From Glandiceps talaboti (lineage: Eukaryota > Hemichordata > Enteropneusta > Spengelidae), in contig NC_135553.1 in assembly GCF_964340395.1 (NCBI RefSeq), positions 9,648,501 to 9,708,500 of the forward strand: 60,000 nt of DNA, written 5' to 3'. Under the pieces are notes generated by a model, which saw nothing but the letters and a program-made list of their open reading frames with translations, had not been told where the DNA came from and did not search any database. Positions within the stretch are counted from its first letter, which is position 1. Every line of letters starts with the position of its first letter. Positions 1-13,479 of this stretch are shown here, piece by piece. Both the position numbers and the translations under genes were made by a program.

Positions 1-278
1 TCCATTGGGACTACTTCCACAGTCCAAATCAGATATAATTCAGTATTCTTTTGTTCTATTTTGTTTGTTTTGAATTGTAGGTTTGTAATACTTGAGTTTA
101 TATTCAACTTTGTTCTATTTATTTATATCTGGTTGAATAAAGATTCACATATCACATATTACATATCAAACAATAATTAATAATAATTTTTTATGCTATC
201 TACGTTTTTGGCTACTACATCATTATATAGTTGCAGTTGAATCTCTGTTTGATTTTATGTGATGTTTGTTTTTTTCAG

Positions 279-674
279 ATTGCAGAGCAAGGTGCCAGAT
301 ATGTTACCATGGAAGCGATAAGCAAACGCATCGATACAGCAAACGGTATTGACCAGCAAACGACAGCACAGTACAGATCTGAGTCGAGCAAAAAGCTGCT
401 TGTAGCTGAAAACACAGAATTGAAAAACGACGTCAGGAAACTGAAAGAAGATAAAGACTTGCTGGAGAGTAAACTACTGGAATTGAAGGAAAAGAAGTTC
501 CAACTAATGAGAGAATGGAAGAAAGCGAATCGCGATATCAGAACGAGGAGAAAGAAGATGCTGAACTTAGAAGACCAGATTGCTGTTGTGCGGGAATTGA
601 CGGCGCAAAACATCGTTTGTGACGAGGAAACCGAGGAAGAGTTTAACGATTCTTCAAGTTGTGTAGTAATGTAA
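279..674 (+). CDS. Last exon of a coiled-coil protein with a C-terminal CaaX box (partial gene)
   Basis: The exon follows a strong acceptor (pyrimidine run then CAG, ending at 278), enters in phase 0 with IAEQGARYV and stops with TAA at 672-674, giving 131 residues. After about 35 residues the sequence is a charged Lys/Glu heptad-like helix (around AENTELKNDV to LNLEDQIAVV), predicted coiled coil. It then has an acidic stretch (DEETEEEF) and ends SSSCVVM. CVVM fits the CaaX consensus for prenylation; a terminal Met usually favours farnesyltransferase, so the mature protein is likely membrane-tethered and the last three residues removed. The in-frame ATG at 231 is inside the intron and is not the start; earlier exons lie left of the window. 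The exon start resembles that of the second exon of the 19252-20153 gene. I do not recognise the family. Confidence 0.72.
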   Translation: MAEQGARYVTMEAISKRIDTANGIDQQTTAQYRSESSKKLLVAENTELKNDVRKLKEDKDLLESKLLELKEKKFQLMREWKKANRDIRTRRKKMLNLEDQIAVVRELTAQNIVCDEETEEEFNDSSSCVVM

Positions 675-1136
675 GACTTTATAACAAGTTACGCCATAAT
701 GTAATTGTTGATGTGGAAACACCAGGGTTGTCATAGACTGAAATTACATTATTTTAGTGTTCCTGTTAACCGTTCGTAACAGTACGTAATATGATGACAA
801 AGTGTTCAGTCAAGGGGGTCCCCCCAGACTAGTGAGTTTCCAATACGGTGGCTCTCATTATTTCTATGTTTCTATGTGACCAAACAGACTTTATATTTCT
901 TGAAGATGACCCCACAACATTTTTTTTTAAAAAGCAAAAAAACCCATAAAAAACCATGACAGATAGCTAGACAGGAAGAAAGTAAAGACACCTTTACTGG
1001 TGGTAAGAACATATAATGTAGTGTGCAAGAATGTATTGTGGTGAAAATTATCAACTTCGTTGAAATTGGAGACATTTAATAAATCATACAGGTATTAGTA
1101 TCCTTCTGGATATAATTGGCATTTCTAAGGAACCCA

Positions 1137-1163
1137 GCTGACTGACTGACTGACTGACTGACT
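1137..1163. repeat. (GACT)n microsatellite
   Basis: About six and a half uninterrupted GACT units. Confidence 0.9.
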
Positions 1164-1586
1164 TTCTGACTTTGTGTATTTTTTCTTTCAACTGATCATC
1201 ATTATACAACCCATAACACCAAAGTAAAGTGTTTTCTGTATGTACCACAATAGCATCCATATCAAGTGTAAAAGTATACTGTTTCATTTGCCAACTGACC
1301 ACATTAGAAAGGCCACATGCTAGGCTTGTAAATGAACCAATTGAAAAAGTATACTTTTACACTTAGTATGAAAGCTATAAACAAGTGTAGCATATAAGGA
1401 AAGTGCTTTACTTCAGTGTTACCAGTTGTAGAAGATGTCACAGTGAGAAACATGAAATTAAGAATGGCTACCCTTACATCCTTAAAAACTATAAAATTTG
1501 GAAAGAAAAAAAAGAGATACAAGTTTGTATGGACTTTAGTAATATTCTATATAAAGTTCTATGACTTTACTGCATAAATGTACAAA

Positions 1587-1682
1587 AATAAAATTTGAAA
1601 TTCAAGCAGTTTATTGTACTTGTTTACTGCAGTGAAATAAAAACTGTACAAACTGTAGTCTATCCGACATCTTAAAAATAAA
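1587..1682 (+). promoter_or_regulatory. Cluster of three AATAAA motifs, possible poly(A) signals
   Basis: AATAAA occurs at 1587-1592, 1636-1641 and 1677-1682, about 0.9-1.0 kb after the stop of the CaaX gene. The spacing is reasonable for a 3' UTR, but the motif is common by chance in DNA this AT-rich. Confidence 0.25.
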
Positions 1683-2229
1683 GTTAACATGAATTTTTGT
1701 ATAACATAAAATTATAGTGAAATATTTTGTGCACTTTTTCCTTTTCTGACAAATTGAAGCTGTTGAAAACCAAATACCTGTGAATTCCTCTCAACTTGAA
1801 CAAAGTTTCTCATCAGTAAACATTCTAATCAAATTTGTCTTGCTCCTTTTAGACCCCTCTCTAGTTCAACCTTCAAGATCATTTTGAAAAGAGCAATTTC
1901 ATGACATTGTGTAAATGCACCAAATAAAATATTTGTTGTATTTGAAGGTCGACATGTCTTTACAAATCTTTCATCTACAAACGAAATACAGCCCAGGGTC
2001 AGTGTAAAGTTAGCGGGGTAAAAAATGTCTTTGATTGGCTATATGTACATCAGAAAGTGTTTTTGAAGTCTTGAAGGACATGTTTCATTTCTAAGACTAG
2101 TGTTTTTCAGTCCGTTTTTTTCTTCAAATGTTGTGGCCATGGCATGGAGCTAACAAAATGCAGATTAGAGATTGACCAATAGGGTTTATTTAATCCGCAT
2201 GAATATGTCAAGGAATAATAGCCACTTTC

Positions 2230-2570
2230 TCAACATCATGGAGTCAGGATTGTCACCAGTGCTGTTTGGTACTGAATGGCTACAGTCCTTGGGCAAGATT
2301 TGGCTAGTCAACCAAGCAGTATAACTTGGGGACCTAGGTAGGATAGAGGTTGCAATATGAATGCTTTAATCCTATGCACTTACAGAGGTTGCAATGAACT
2401 GTATGTTCCCCACGTAGTTGAAGAATAAAGGGCCTTTGCGGTGTGTGCATGTGTAATAATTGTAAAGCACTTTCAACACCATGTGGGGAAAGTGCTCTAT
2501 CAAAACTAAGTAACATTACAACGTTATTATCTACGTCACTGTAAATACACGTATAAATATAATACACAAA
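2230..2570 (+). repeat. SINE-like dispersed repeat, copy 1
   Basis: The block shares an ordered series of segments with 25365-25750: a GGAGTCA start, GGGCAAGATTTG, a GGACCT...GGTAGGATAGA block, GTTGCAA.ATGAATGCTTTAAT, a TATGCACTT segment, CCCC..G.AGTTGA.GAA, and a tail with AAAGCACT followed by AT-rich sequence. The tail resembles the AAAGCGCTATATAAA tails known from several animal SINE families, which is family knowledge rather than a match made here. No open frame of note. Confidence 0.6.
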
Positions 2571-3096
2571 ATGGTCTACCTCACCCACATCAATAGTCTT
2601 ATTTACATGTAAATGTAGACTTTACAATTTCACATACTGTACCCCTATCTCATACTAATAAGGGTAGGACTTATTTCCATTTACACACTATGATTCATCG
2701 TGATTTATGGTCATCTCGCATTTATAAAAAAAAAGAGTTCAGGGCATTTCAAATAAAAAAGTCCACCTCATACATGTATATATTTAAAGAGCTTAAGGTG
2801 AACACCCGATGTACTATATATACCCTCACACTTTCAGGACTCATTCTTGTATAAACAACCTCATATTATTCAGAATTCCTACCTGAAGTAGGACCACAAG
2901 TATATTTTTTTGGCTGAACTTGAACATTGCTTGAGACCTAACATAGCCTTTTTTTATCCCTTGACAAGAATTTTTCATGTGAATAAAATTTAAATAATTT
3001 CTGTCATTGCTTTTTTTTTTTTGCAAATTTTCTTGTACTAAATATTTCAAAAAATGTTTATTAGCAAATTTAAGTATTGTTAATAGTTTGGATCTG

Positions 3097-3625
3097 CCCC
3101 CCCCCCCCCCCCCCCAAAAAAAAATCAATCTGCCTGAGGATAATTTTGTTCAATAATTTTATTTTGATAGGATAACTATTAAACTGTATCACTTGATGTT
3201 TATAGAACACAAGTTACTCACTGTATTCTATACCTACTGAAATACACTTAACTATCACTTACAATTAACCGAACTCAAACCTGGTATTAAGAGATAACTT
3301 ATAAATGATCCGATGACGTAATTTAATATATGTATAAAATATCTCAGGAAATCCCAACTATGCAATCAACTGTTCTAACAATGTCAGAAGGTAACTTTAA
3401 TTATAGAAGGTATGCATCAGCAGTTAAAGTGGCCATATGGATGAGAATTTGGTATATATTTTGGATTTTTATTTGAAAAAACAGCTTCACTATGTTTTTC
3501 TACTTGAAAAAATAATGTGAAAGAACATTGACCAAGTCCATGTTCATAACTCAATACATTGCAAAAAGATGCAAAAAGTGTAAAAAGTTTGTTATTGTAT
3601 GTACAATAGATAGAACAGATAGTGT
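3097..3625 (+). mobile_element. Truncated copy of a composite foldback element led by poly(C)
   Basis: A run of 19 C (3097-3115) is followed at 3268-3345 by a block starting AACTCAAACCT and containing AAATGATCCGATGACGTAAT. It is then followed at about 3424-3625 by an arm starting TTAAAGTGGCCATATGGATG. The same blocks occur in the same order at 37652-38330, where the arm is followed by its inverted copy. Here only the left arm is present, so the hairpin is broken or truncated. No transposase frame. Confidence 0.6.
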
Positions 3626-3702
3626 TCTACTTCCATGTGAATTCTATGAACTTTATATATATATATACATACACATATCTTTTTGCAAGGCCCTTTTAAA
3701 CA

Positions 3703-4316
3703 TAGTCTAGTTCCTATACAGTATCGTTACGATTTATACCTTCATTCACATGTGGTTAGAAACCACAGTTGGCATCCGGACTATTTTAACACCCTACTGT
3801 GTTACTTGTTCAGGGAGTGCCTCTCAACATTTCTGTGTACTGGATTTAATGATTTTCATTCATTGATTGCTTGAGTGTCATCATTTCAATAGTTTGTTTG
3901 TCGTCCACATGCGGGTAGGTTTTACACGACATGCTAGCGATAGCATTGTGTTTTTTTCTGTGTTTGTTTTTTTTCCCCTCTCCGTCTAGGCCTGGTACTA
4001 GTAGGCTTTGGGGAAAATGCAAGGACGATAAACAAACTCTTTAATTGATGGGGCCTAAAGGCAGATTTATTTCATGTGAATCAATACAAAAGTGATGTAG
4101 CTGTTCATGGACACTTTAGTCAAAAATTGTTTGTCAGCCAAAATAACAAATGTTTTATTTCCACTAAAAAATGTGTTCGCCAAAGTAAATATATTCACAT
4201 AAGATAAACACCAAGGTTGTAAGCAATATCTTACATTCAAATTTATGATAGTCTGGATGCCAACTGTGAGTGAAGATATAAATCGTAACGATACTGTATA
4301 GGAACTGGACTAAATT
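3703..4316. mobile_element. Non-autonomous element with about 75-85 bp inverted arms
   Basis: The left arm (3703-3787) and the reverse complement of the right arm (4237-4316) share CAGTTCCTATACAGTATCG-type sequence and TTACGATTTATA, then CAGTTGGCATCC and ACTAT. The arms enclose about 450 bp with no coding potential. This is the form of a MITE-like DNA element. A weaker relative of the right arm appears near 39545-39590. The stretch 3926-3985 inside is repeated near 6674-6730 (ATGCTA.CGATAGCATTGTG followed by a T-rich run). Confidence 0.6.
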
Positions 4317-4439
4317 TACGACAACACCTACAAGTAATATTTTGGTTGCAGCAAAAGTTGTATTTTTTTTCAAAGTCACAATAATGTGTAGTACACATAA
4401 ATCACAGTTGTTGAGAGTTGTACATATTCATATATGCAA

Positions 4440-5105
4440 ATATATTCATGTTTATTTGTAGCAGTATTCATATTTTATGATAATGAGGTGAGGACACAAT
4501 GGACAAATACACTTCATTATACATGGAGTGCAATTATCAGTGTTTATTCATAGACTGTGTTTCCCCTACCACTGTCTATGGTTTATTGTACATGTACACA
4601 ACACAATACAACACCTTATTTCACTTTATCACACTTCCCATTGTTTTTTCCCCCATTGTTTATTCAAAGACTGTGTTTATTTGTTGCAGTATTCATATTT
4701 TATGATAATGAGGTGAGGACACAATGGACAAATACACTTCATTATTTATACATGGAGTGCAATTATCAGTGTTTATTCATAGACTGTGTTTCCCCTACCA
4801 CTGTCTATGGTTTATTGTACATGTACACAACACAATACAACACCTTATTTCACTTTATCACACTTCCCATTGTTTTTCTCCCCATTGTTTATTCAAAGAC
4901 TGTGTTTATTTGTTGCAGTATTCATATTTTATGATAATGAGGTGAGGACACAATGGACAAATACACTTCATTATTTATACATGGAGTGCAATTATCAGTT
5001 TTTATTCATAGACTGTGTTTCCCCTACCACTGTCTATGGTTTATTGTGCATGTACACAACACAATACAGCACCTGATTTCACTTTATCACACTTCCCATT
5101 GTTTT
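4440..5105 (+). repeat. Tandem array of about 227-bp units, nearly three copies
   Basis: The segment beginning GGTGAGGACACAATGGACAA recurs near 4487, 4712 and 4941, giving periods of about 225 and 229 bp and near identity between copies. Short overlapping frames of 60-125 codons in all copies are by-products, because the period is not a multiple of three and the frames shift. Confidence 0.9.
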
Positions 5106-5841
5106 TCTTTGCTGTTTCCATGCAGATGGAGAACAAAGTGTGATTTTCTTTCTTGTTGTGTGTACACTGAAAATGTAGGTAATTTCACGATGAGAAAATT
5201 TTGCCATTTTCTGGTCCTTCTCAAAAGCAGTACTGAATAGACCATTATTTATAAATTGTTGGGTCTGACACATTGTATTAATACAAGAAGATGTTACTAC
5301 TGATTTTGGTAGTTTTATTTTCCAATGAAATTAGTGAAAAATTAGTCTCAAAATGAAAATTTTATAGTTTACAATAACTTCAAGTTGGAGATCTGAATAC
5401 ACCTATTTTGTGACCATCAAATGGTGGCGCTCTGTATCATTCCAAGTTAGGCATGGCCTGACAACCAACATTTTTTCTGTTTTTTAAGTTTTCATTGTCA
5501 TCACTGTGCACATAATTTTGAAGTGACTCTATTCTTGTTCATCACACAACAAACTTTATTATCTAAAGTACAATGGTCTCAGGTTTGGGACTTTCTGGTA
5601 TATAACCAATATAACCAAGTGTCTAAGTTATGATGATTGATGTTTTTTTGGTTGTCAAATATAAATAAACTATAGAGTATTTTGATATGCTTTGACAAAT
5701 GTTTCATCAACTTAAAATCGCACTTATGTCACTGTCTAATACACAGAGGAATTGTCTGTTGTCTGAACTTAGGAAAAAATGACGTATAGGCTTTGCTGGG
5801 AAACTTCTGTTAAACATGTTGTCGACTGTTTATATTGTTAT

Positions 5842-5890
5842 AATAAATAAATACTTTATTGATCCCACAACTTGGGGAAATTGGGAAACT
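5842..5890 (-). mobile_element. Possible 3' tail of a non-LTR retrotransposon
   Basis: AATAAATAAATACTTTATTG followed by ATCCCACAACTTGGGGAAATT resembles the 3' ends of several animal LINE families (CR1/RTE-type tails with TTTATTGATCCC). This is recognition by resemblance only. No reverse transcriptase frame is nearby. Confidence 0.3.
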
Positions 5891-6774
5891 GCCAGCAGAA
5901 CATTTCACAAAATACAAAAATAATACAATTATGCACAACAAGATACACATACATATAATTGTAGCTACAATAATTTAAAACTCAAACCCACATGATCGCT
6001 GCACTGCAGCTCAACATTGGTCATTACTGGTTATTGTAATTCTATAAAAATACAAACAGTTAACCTAAACAGTTAATAAATGTTCCATAGCAAAGCCTGT
6101 ACATCACTTCCACCTAAGTTCAGATCAATGCCAATGATGTATTGATAAGTAAAAGCGAAGGTAACAACATATTTTAATTCTTTTAGCATCCAAGTTCTTG
6201 TTGAACATAGTGAATTCACAACATGGAAGGCATCCCTCCCTTGTTAAACCTAAAACCAGAAAATTATTGGGAACAGTCCCAAAGAGAGTATCAATATTTT
6301 CAATAGTCCAAAAGTATTCATTTTCACATACTTGTTCAAGAAAAGAAAACAAGAACGTTTGGCAACAGGTAGATAGTCATTTACGTTTTTTTTTTGATAG
6401 AGTGACGGTTTGTTTCACTACCACTATCACTGCGATATTTAAACCTAAAGTTCAGATTACTATAAGAGATTTTGAGAAGATTTTGTATAATTTTCTATTC
6501 TGATTTATATGTAAATAAAGTTTTCATGCCAACTGATAAATGGTATCTCTGTTTATGTTTTTTTCTACATAATCATTGCCTCATCTGCATAGGGTCTGTT
6601 CAGTACAGTGGAAATAAAACAAAAAGAGTACAATAAAGTAGATTTAGATACAAACAGAAAAGTGAATTTTACACATGCTAACGATAGCATTGTGTTTTTT
6701 TCTGTGTTTGTCTTTTCCCTTTCTCTGCCTCTGCCAACAATAATGTAAAAGGGGAAAATAAATATATGGGAACT

Positions 6775-7225
6775 CAGTGTGTTCTTCATGGAAGAACTCT
6801 TCCATGTTTGATTGGGAAACAGATATGTTTTGAACATATCACTTGTCCTTCTTGAGTGTCTAAACTAGACTAGATCGCTCTTCTCATCCCTGTTTATTTC
6901 CATAAACAGGGCGGTATGATAAGGATGCTATTTTTCAGTCTATGCCTAAAACAGATCTCACAGAATAATTTTAATTTGCTGGAGGTGTGAAAAGTGACAT
7001 TAACACATATTGAACCCATAGACAATGGAGGGTTTGGTCCCCTCCACTGTCTATGCACAAATTGACAAGTAAATTAACACTTGCATTTACATATTGAACC
7101 TTTTTACACCTCCAGATTGTTCAACACCTCAAACAAATTCAGTTTAGACACTGAAAGAGGACAGGATTTGTTTGAACATGTCTGTTTCTCAATCAAAAGT
7201 GGAAAAGGAGAACTTGTGTATGAAA
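6775..7225. mobile_element. Large imperfect foldback element
   Basis: The left arm around 6805-6865 (TTTGATTGGGAAACAGATATG, then TGAGTGTCTAAACT) pairs with the reverse complement of 7138-7200 (GATTGAGAAACAGACATG, then AGTGTCTAAACTGAAT). Inside it, 6978-7020 pairs with 7080-7118 (GGAGGTGT.AAAA and TTCAATATGT-type segments). At the centre CATAGACA-TGGAGGG pairs with CCCTCCACTGTCTATG (7017-7058). No coding sequence. Confidence 0.6.
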
Positions 7226-8666
7226 GCTGTAATTTGATTATATGACAAATTTAGATTACAGATTGTATCGAAAGTCAAATATCCAATTACACTTTTTACA
7301 ACTACCAAACAGATTAACTATATAGTATATGTGCACATGGTTCAATAAAAACAAAAGTATATTATTTTATAACTCTAGAGGTCGCCACACAATTCATGAT
7401 ACATGTGTGTATGCACTTGATTATCACAGACAGTTTCAGTAGGGATTTGAATACTGTCTCACTTTTGTAAAAAATCCAAAATGAGTTATAAATGAAGATT
7501 CGATGAAATCTCCTTAGAAAAATCAGTATGGTTTCACAGAGTTTATCAGCAAAAAATTGAATTTTACGTGATAAATATGCAACAACCGAGCTAAGGAGTC
7601 CAGTACTGAAGACCTAGATTCATGTGGACTTTGTAACAGTCTGTGGTTTGGTTTGGTCATGAACAAATTTGAACGGATTATTCCATAGCTCAGAAACTAT
7701 ACCAGGTGAGTGGTTATATTCATTAAAACTAACGCAAACACTTCAAATAATTACACACATGTTCACAAGTTTAGTACTGCCAGGCATCGTGCTAATTTAG
7801 CTAAACTATCAAATTTGTGGGAGGAAGGCACTCCTAGGCTCTGGGTATGTATGATGATTTTTACTCATTTGAACACACATATAAATGTACTCAAAAGCAC
7901 TTGTTGTAAGCCAACGTGAGTAGGTTGTGAGTCTGTGGTATTGTTGTTATTTACATTACCTCAGACAGCAAGACTAATATTTCGCTAGGCCACAGACAAG
8001 TAAGAAACTTGACTGTGGCTAGGCAAAGTAAGTGTTAGCATTTACATTAGATTCTATATATGTTATTTTCCTCTCATACAATATTTTGAAAATTGACCAC
8101 AGAATTTACTGAATAATTAAGCATTCAAGAAAGGTTGGTGAAATAATATTTGAATACCTTGAGGTTATAATTTCAATTTACAGATATTAATATTTATGAA
8201 TTTTCATACTAATAATTTCTCTGTTTGATAGGATATCTTCTGTGTGTACTTTACAATGTGTATTTATATCAAAGGGTATATTTGTACAGCATCTGTGAAG
8301 TCAAACAAATACAGTTCTGAGCTCCCTCTGATATATTCAAAGTAGACACCAGCTTGTAACACATCAGCAAGCAATCTGAAATCTTAGGGTACAATATCCA
8401 CACTGAATATATATGAACATAAAATTATCAGGCAGTAAAATTTTTGAAATCCTGTTTTTCCCAACTTGTACTTTTTTTGTATACAAACAAATATCCTCTG
8501 GTAGAAAGAGGATTAGTTACCTTTGTCTAGGTTAGAGAAAGCAGAAATCTGAAAACAATGCCAGTAAATATTTGTGTTTGAAAAGTCTACTGGTTAATTT
8601 TTTACAAAACCGTAATAAATCACATAGAGAAATCTACAACTATTTGATTTACTTTAACTGACTGTC

Positions 8667-8721
<55 letters not shown>

Positions 8722-8722
8722 A
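8667..8722. repeat. (AAAT)n microsatellite
   Basis: About 13-14 uninterrupted TAAA units. Confidence 0.9.
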
Positions 8723-8740
8723 GTCACAGGATGTACAATT

Positions 8741-8950
8741 TAGGGATTTCAAGTCACAAAGTTCAATCAATTGTACCAGAATTTTTTCAAAAAAAAGCTA
8801 TACTTTATTTCAAAGTATTGAATCAGGTCTGAAAATTCTGCTTATTAGGGATTTCAAGTCACAAAGTTCAATCAATTGTACCAGAATTTTTTCAAAAAAA
8901 AGCTATACTTTATTTCAAAGTATTGAATCAGGTCTGAAAATTCTGCTTAA
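8741..8950 (+). repeat. Two-copy tandem duplication, period 105 bp
   Basis: AGGGATTTCAAGTCACAAAG starts one copy near 8742 and the next near 8847; the copies are essentially identical through TGAAAATTCTGCTTA. The duplication is recent and directly follows the (AAAT)n tract. Confidence 0.92.
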
Positions 8951-10426
8951 AAAAATGAAGGGCATAACTTTATAGATACTGTCATTCTCAACATATAGAC
9001 TGGGTGTAACAGATTCCATATATCAGTACTGTCTGTTTCAGATAAACTTTTTAAACCTTTTTACAGCATAATACTATAATTTTATGTAAAATTTATTAAA
9101 AGTTGGCTGTGGAATTATAATCTTTCCTTTTGTTACAGATAATGTATATATTAATAAAAAATTGGTGAATGAAATTAGTGTGCATGGTTATGTAATATAA
9201 CCTAAACAAGTACAAGATTCTCAAGTTTACATGTAAAAGCTTTGATATGCCACTCATTACTTTCTTTTCACAACAGATATGTATATTTGACCACTGGACA
9301 AAATTCAGTATAAACTATAAAAAAAGATAAGTCTAACTTTATGAGTAAATGATAGTTTCACACAGGAATATGCAAAATAACATGTCCAGATAACAATGTT
9401 CTTCCTATAAATACCACAATATAAACTTTAGATTAGACGTTGTTATAATTTTTTTTTCATCCCAGGCATGTCTGCACTTGTTGCCCCATGTATACATACA
9501 CAAAATAGGGTTTTGTTTAACTTCTGCTGTGTGTGTCCGTGTTTATGTATAACGGTATGATGAACAGTATGTTATACCACTTGCAAGCTAAGTTGTACAA
9601 ATTCAAACAGAAAATATGAGATTTATTTTTGGGTTGTTCTGTCATGACAACGCCTGTCTTAAACTGTGATATTGATTCTACATTGCTTTGAGTCAAATGT
9701 TCAAAGTCTTCATTATTTTTCTAAAGCTTGCTTTATAGGCCTCCAAAACAATTGTGTTGTTCCGATTATGCTCAATTTTAGAATGGGTGGGGGTGGGTAT
9801 ATTTTTTATTTTCATTTAAAATTTTTTTTTTTTTCCATATCTGAGTGTCTAGTTCAGGTAGTTATGTTTTCCGTTATTTTCCATATGGTCTTTGTGTTAT
9901 TGGTTTCTTCTCATCAGATGTACAACCATTACAGATTGGGAGAACAGTTTTATATAGTCTGCGAGACTTCACAATTTTCGTAGTTTTATTATTTTTTTCT
10001 CAAATATGTCAAAAAAGTTTAGGGTCGGCAGTCAAAAACTAGGTGGGGGTCATCACCTCCACCCCACTAAATCACTGATTACTGCCTAATATAACCTACA
10101 TGTATTTTTTATATGCTTTCAAATTTATGATATGATCAAAGCTTACATAATTCCATCTGAATTGAAATGAATTTCAATTGTAAATGTATCAGTTATTTGA
10201 GTTTACCTGAGTTTCAACTGATTTAAATTGTAAATTGAAGTGTTTTTATCAACTCTTTTTTCCCTATCTCAATTGAACTCATTTTAAATTGCAAACTTAT
10301 CAGTTCTTTTTTATCAACAGGCTCTCATAGAATTACCTCATTAGCTAAACCATAGTATAACCTGTATATATCTGATAAGATGAAATGAATGAGCAATTTG
10401 TGTAGTTATGATAACCCTATGTGTAG

Positions 10427-10518
10427 CCTGTTTACGGCGCTGTATGACTGAGTCCGATAACACCCATCTTATTCAATAACACAAGTGTCATTGGAGTCAG
10501 TCATTCCGCGCCAGGCTG
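10427..10518. repeat. Palindromic hairpin of about 90 bp
   Basis: AGCCTG...GGCGCTGTATGACTGAGTCC...AACAC pairs with GTGTCATTGGAGTCAGTCAT...GCGCC...AGGCT around a short AT-rich loop. It is more GC-rich than its surroundings. It is probably a small foldback element; no function is evident. Confidence 0.6.
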
Positions 10519-11893
10519 AACTATATGTTGTCTAGACTGACACATCAATTATTGTGTACACTCCTTTGAACACGATTGGTACAAAGTCTAATGGCTAACA
10601 TGAGGGCCAGTAGCAATGAATCTGTCAACCTACGAATAGTACAATTTATCTACCAATGTGTGAACTGTATTACAAAGTAAATCATTTTGACAAGTAAGAA
10701 TACTGCGTTGAATATTGTGCAAGATTGTGTAAAAAAAAAGGAATAACATGGTACAAGTAATTGCGAAATATTACTAATAACATTAATATTATTATTACAT
10801 AATATTACATTATTGAAATATTAGTAGTTTTAGAATAGAATCCTTCAATAATTTGTTGCCTCACCATATACATTTATGGACCATTTTGATAAGTAAGAAT
10901 TTGGCAATGGAAAATTGTGCAAGAATTGAATAGAAAAAAACCATCATGTTTGGAAAATAATTCAAAATGGTGGTTGCAGGGTCTGTCTCTTGTTGTAGAC
11001 CAATTTTGTTTGTTAAACTGAAGTGTCTGTGCAATGCATGACTGAAAATAATTAGTACACGAACAAAAACAAAGATAAACAAAGAAAAAAGAAAACACAA
11101 AAATAGGCCAAAACACACCAATTTTAGTTTGTGAAGGCTTGTTATTTGCATTTGTACAACAATCTTTTTGCATAATTATGCATGGAAATATTTGAGATCA
11201 TGTACGAGATAAATATATAAATCGGTCTTAAAACACCAATTACATGATAGATTTGACCTGAAGTGCATGATCGAACTTGTTCAGAGTTGATAAAAGCTGA
11301 TAACAGAGAAAACACACCTAGATGATGATAATAGTGTTTCCAAAGTTGACATGTGCAATGACCTTTGACCCTAATATATTGTTCAATTTTTTGACCAAAA
11401 AGAAAACATGCTGATTTTGGACCTGTATATGGGATTGTACCTGCAACTGTCCTATATTAAGTAACACCTGTAAACCGAGTTGAGTTATTCAAAACATACA
11501 TATTAATAGAACAGTGGCTGCTAAGAAAGTCTTATCTATATTCCTAGTATTAGGGGTTACAGAATACAGATAAGTCAAATTTGGGTGTGTACTTGTCGAC
11601 TTGATGTTTGTACAGACTCAGGTGAGTATAAACTCTTTTCATTATTTCTAAGATTTATATAGATCTACATGATTGATGGAATATACTATGATCACAGAGT
11701 TCATTTCAATTCATGGCTTGGCTGAAATGTAAATCAACATGTAAGTAGATGTATGGGTGATAAAATGCAGGTAGACATGCAGGTAGACAATATAGGCATG
11801 AATAGGTGATGAGATAGGGTAGGATATATACAGAGAAATATGGGCTATAGAATTTATCAAAGGACACAGAAATATACTGACAGATAGACAGAC

Positions 11894-11900
11894 TGAGAAA

Positions 11901-11959
<59 letters not shown>
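11894..11959. repeat. (CAGA)n microsatellite
   Basis: Sixteen or so CAGA units with interrupted copies on the left side. The minus-strand frame through it, rich in CLSV, is a repeat artefact. Confidence 0.9.
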
Positions 11960-11961
<2 letters not shown>

Positions 11962-12756
11962 GAGCAGATCAGATGTAAATGGGGAAAAGATATACATGTG
12001 CCTCCAGGCACACACACTTGCTAGTATGAACAATTACAACAAAGCTTACACATAAGCAGATAGGTATATATGTACACATACACATTCATGTGAATCCACA
12101 CATGCATGTATGCAAGCACACATGTGCCAATACAGTTAACTAAAGACATAACATACATACGGACTCATAGACTGTCTTGATTTTGGAAATAATTTAGCAA
12201 TAAATCATCTGTAAAATATCAAGGGACTATGACCGCCTACTAAAATTGAAATTAAAAAGATTCTTATTTGCCCAAATCTATTAATTGCAACCATTGTTTA
12301 ACCATCACTCTGAATGCACACTAAGACCTACGGTCACCTTACTAGGAAATTAACAAAAATCAAGCCATCAAAATTTAGATTTCATTTGTCCTCCAAGGAA
12401 ATGAAAATGTCATAGTAATACATCATTTACTGTACTTTTGATGACAAGCAATAATTGAATACAAATATCAGTTACATAATATAACACTAACAGAGTCTAG
12501 ATCAGGTGTGACAAAAGCTGATTACAAGTATCAAAAAAAAATATGCATAATTAGTATGTTAATTTCAATATCAGATTACTAAAAGGCTGGTATAGAGGGA
12601 TGTCAGAACATGTTAACTTTGACAAATTGAATGTGTAGTCAGTACACTGAGGTAAAGTCACATAGGTAACTGCTTGTTATTCAGTTCACGGCATTCAGAA
12701 GGTGAATAGGTATATTTTGTATAGTCAGAGACAAACTGCCTGTAGCAAGGGAAGCA

Positions 12757-12776
12757 GAGAGAGAGAGAGAGAGAGT
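12757..12776. repeat. (GA)n microsatellite
   Basis: Short uninterrupted GA run after GGGAAGCA. Confidence 0.85.
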
Positions 12777-13479
12777 CGGTGGCAGTCAAGCAGTTCTAAG
12801 CTATGTGTTGTAAGTACGCCAAGTCATTTATGATATATATATTTATCTTTCTGAAACACATTTTGGCATTTCTATTCACTACATCTAAACTTATGGATTA
12901 ATTTCTATTGTTTCTCTTTCACACAACAAATTTTCACATCATCTTAAAAATCTTCATTAGAAAGTTTGCATATTTTTTCGTTTTTGATTTACAAAGAATT
13001 GATAATAGGTAATTCAGTTATATTTTAAGCTTGGGATACACACTGCTCTGTTGTTGAGTTCTAAGTATAATTGTATAAACTGCAGTATTATAAATTTTAA
13101 AGGCCCATTATTCAATCCCTGTCCACACATTAATTTCATCTTTATCAATGGAGCCCTGAGGATTACATAGGACCATTGTAAGTGTTCAGAACCAACTCTG
13201 CCAGATAATATGATTTTCTTACCCAAATGTTAACCCCAACCTGTTACCTGACATGGGACCTTATAAAAAGCCCTATATTTGAATCCCTTGTTCTCGAATT
13301 AGTGTTATATTAAGAGAGCACCTCATGACACGTGAGTGCAGGTATAGCGTACTTGGGTTATTTGCATGAGTGCTTGTGGTGTTCTCTGCGGTCGTACTTT
13401 CACAAGCGCAGTGAGTGAAAAGTGCTGCAGAAAACAGTGCAAACATGAGTGCATAGTATACCCACATTGGAAATCACGC

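Noticed and set aside
4499-5240. Several 60-125 codon plus-strand frames
   Set aside because: They lie in the 227-bp tandem array and are repeated once per unit in shifting frames.
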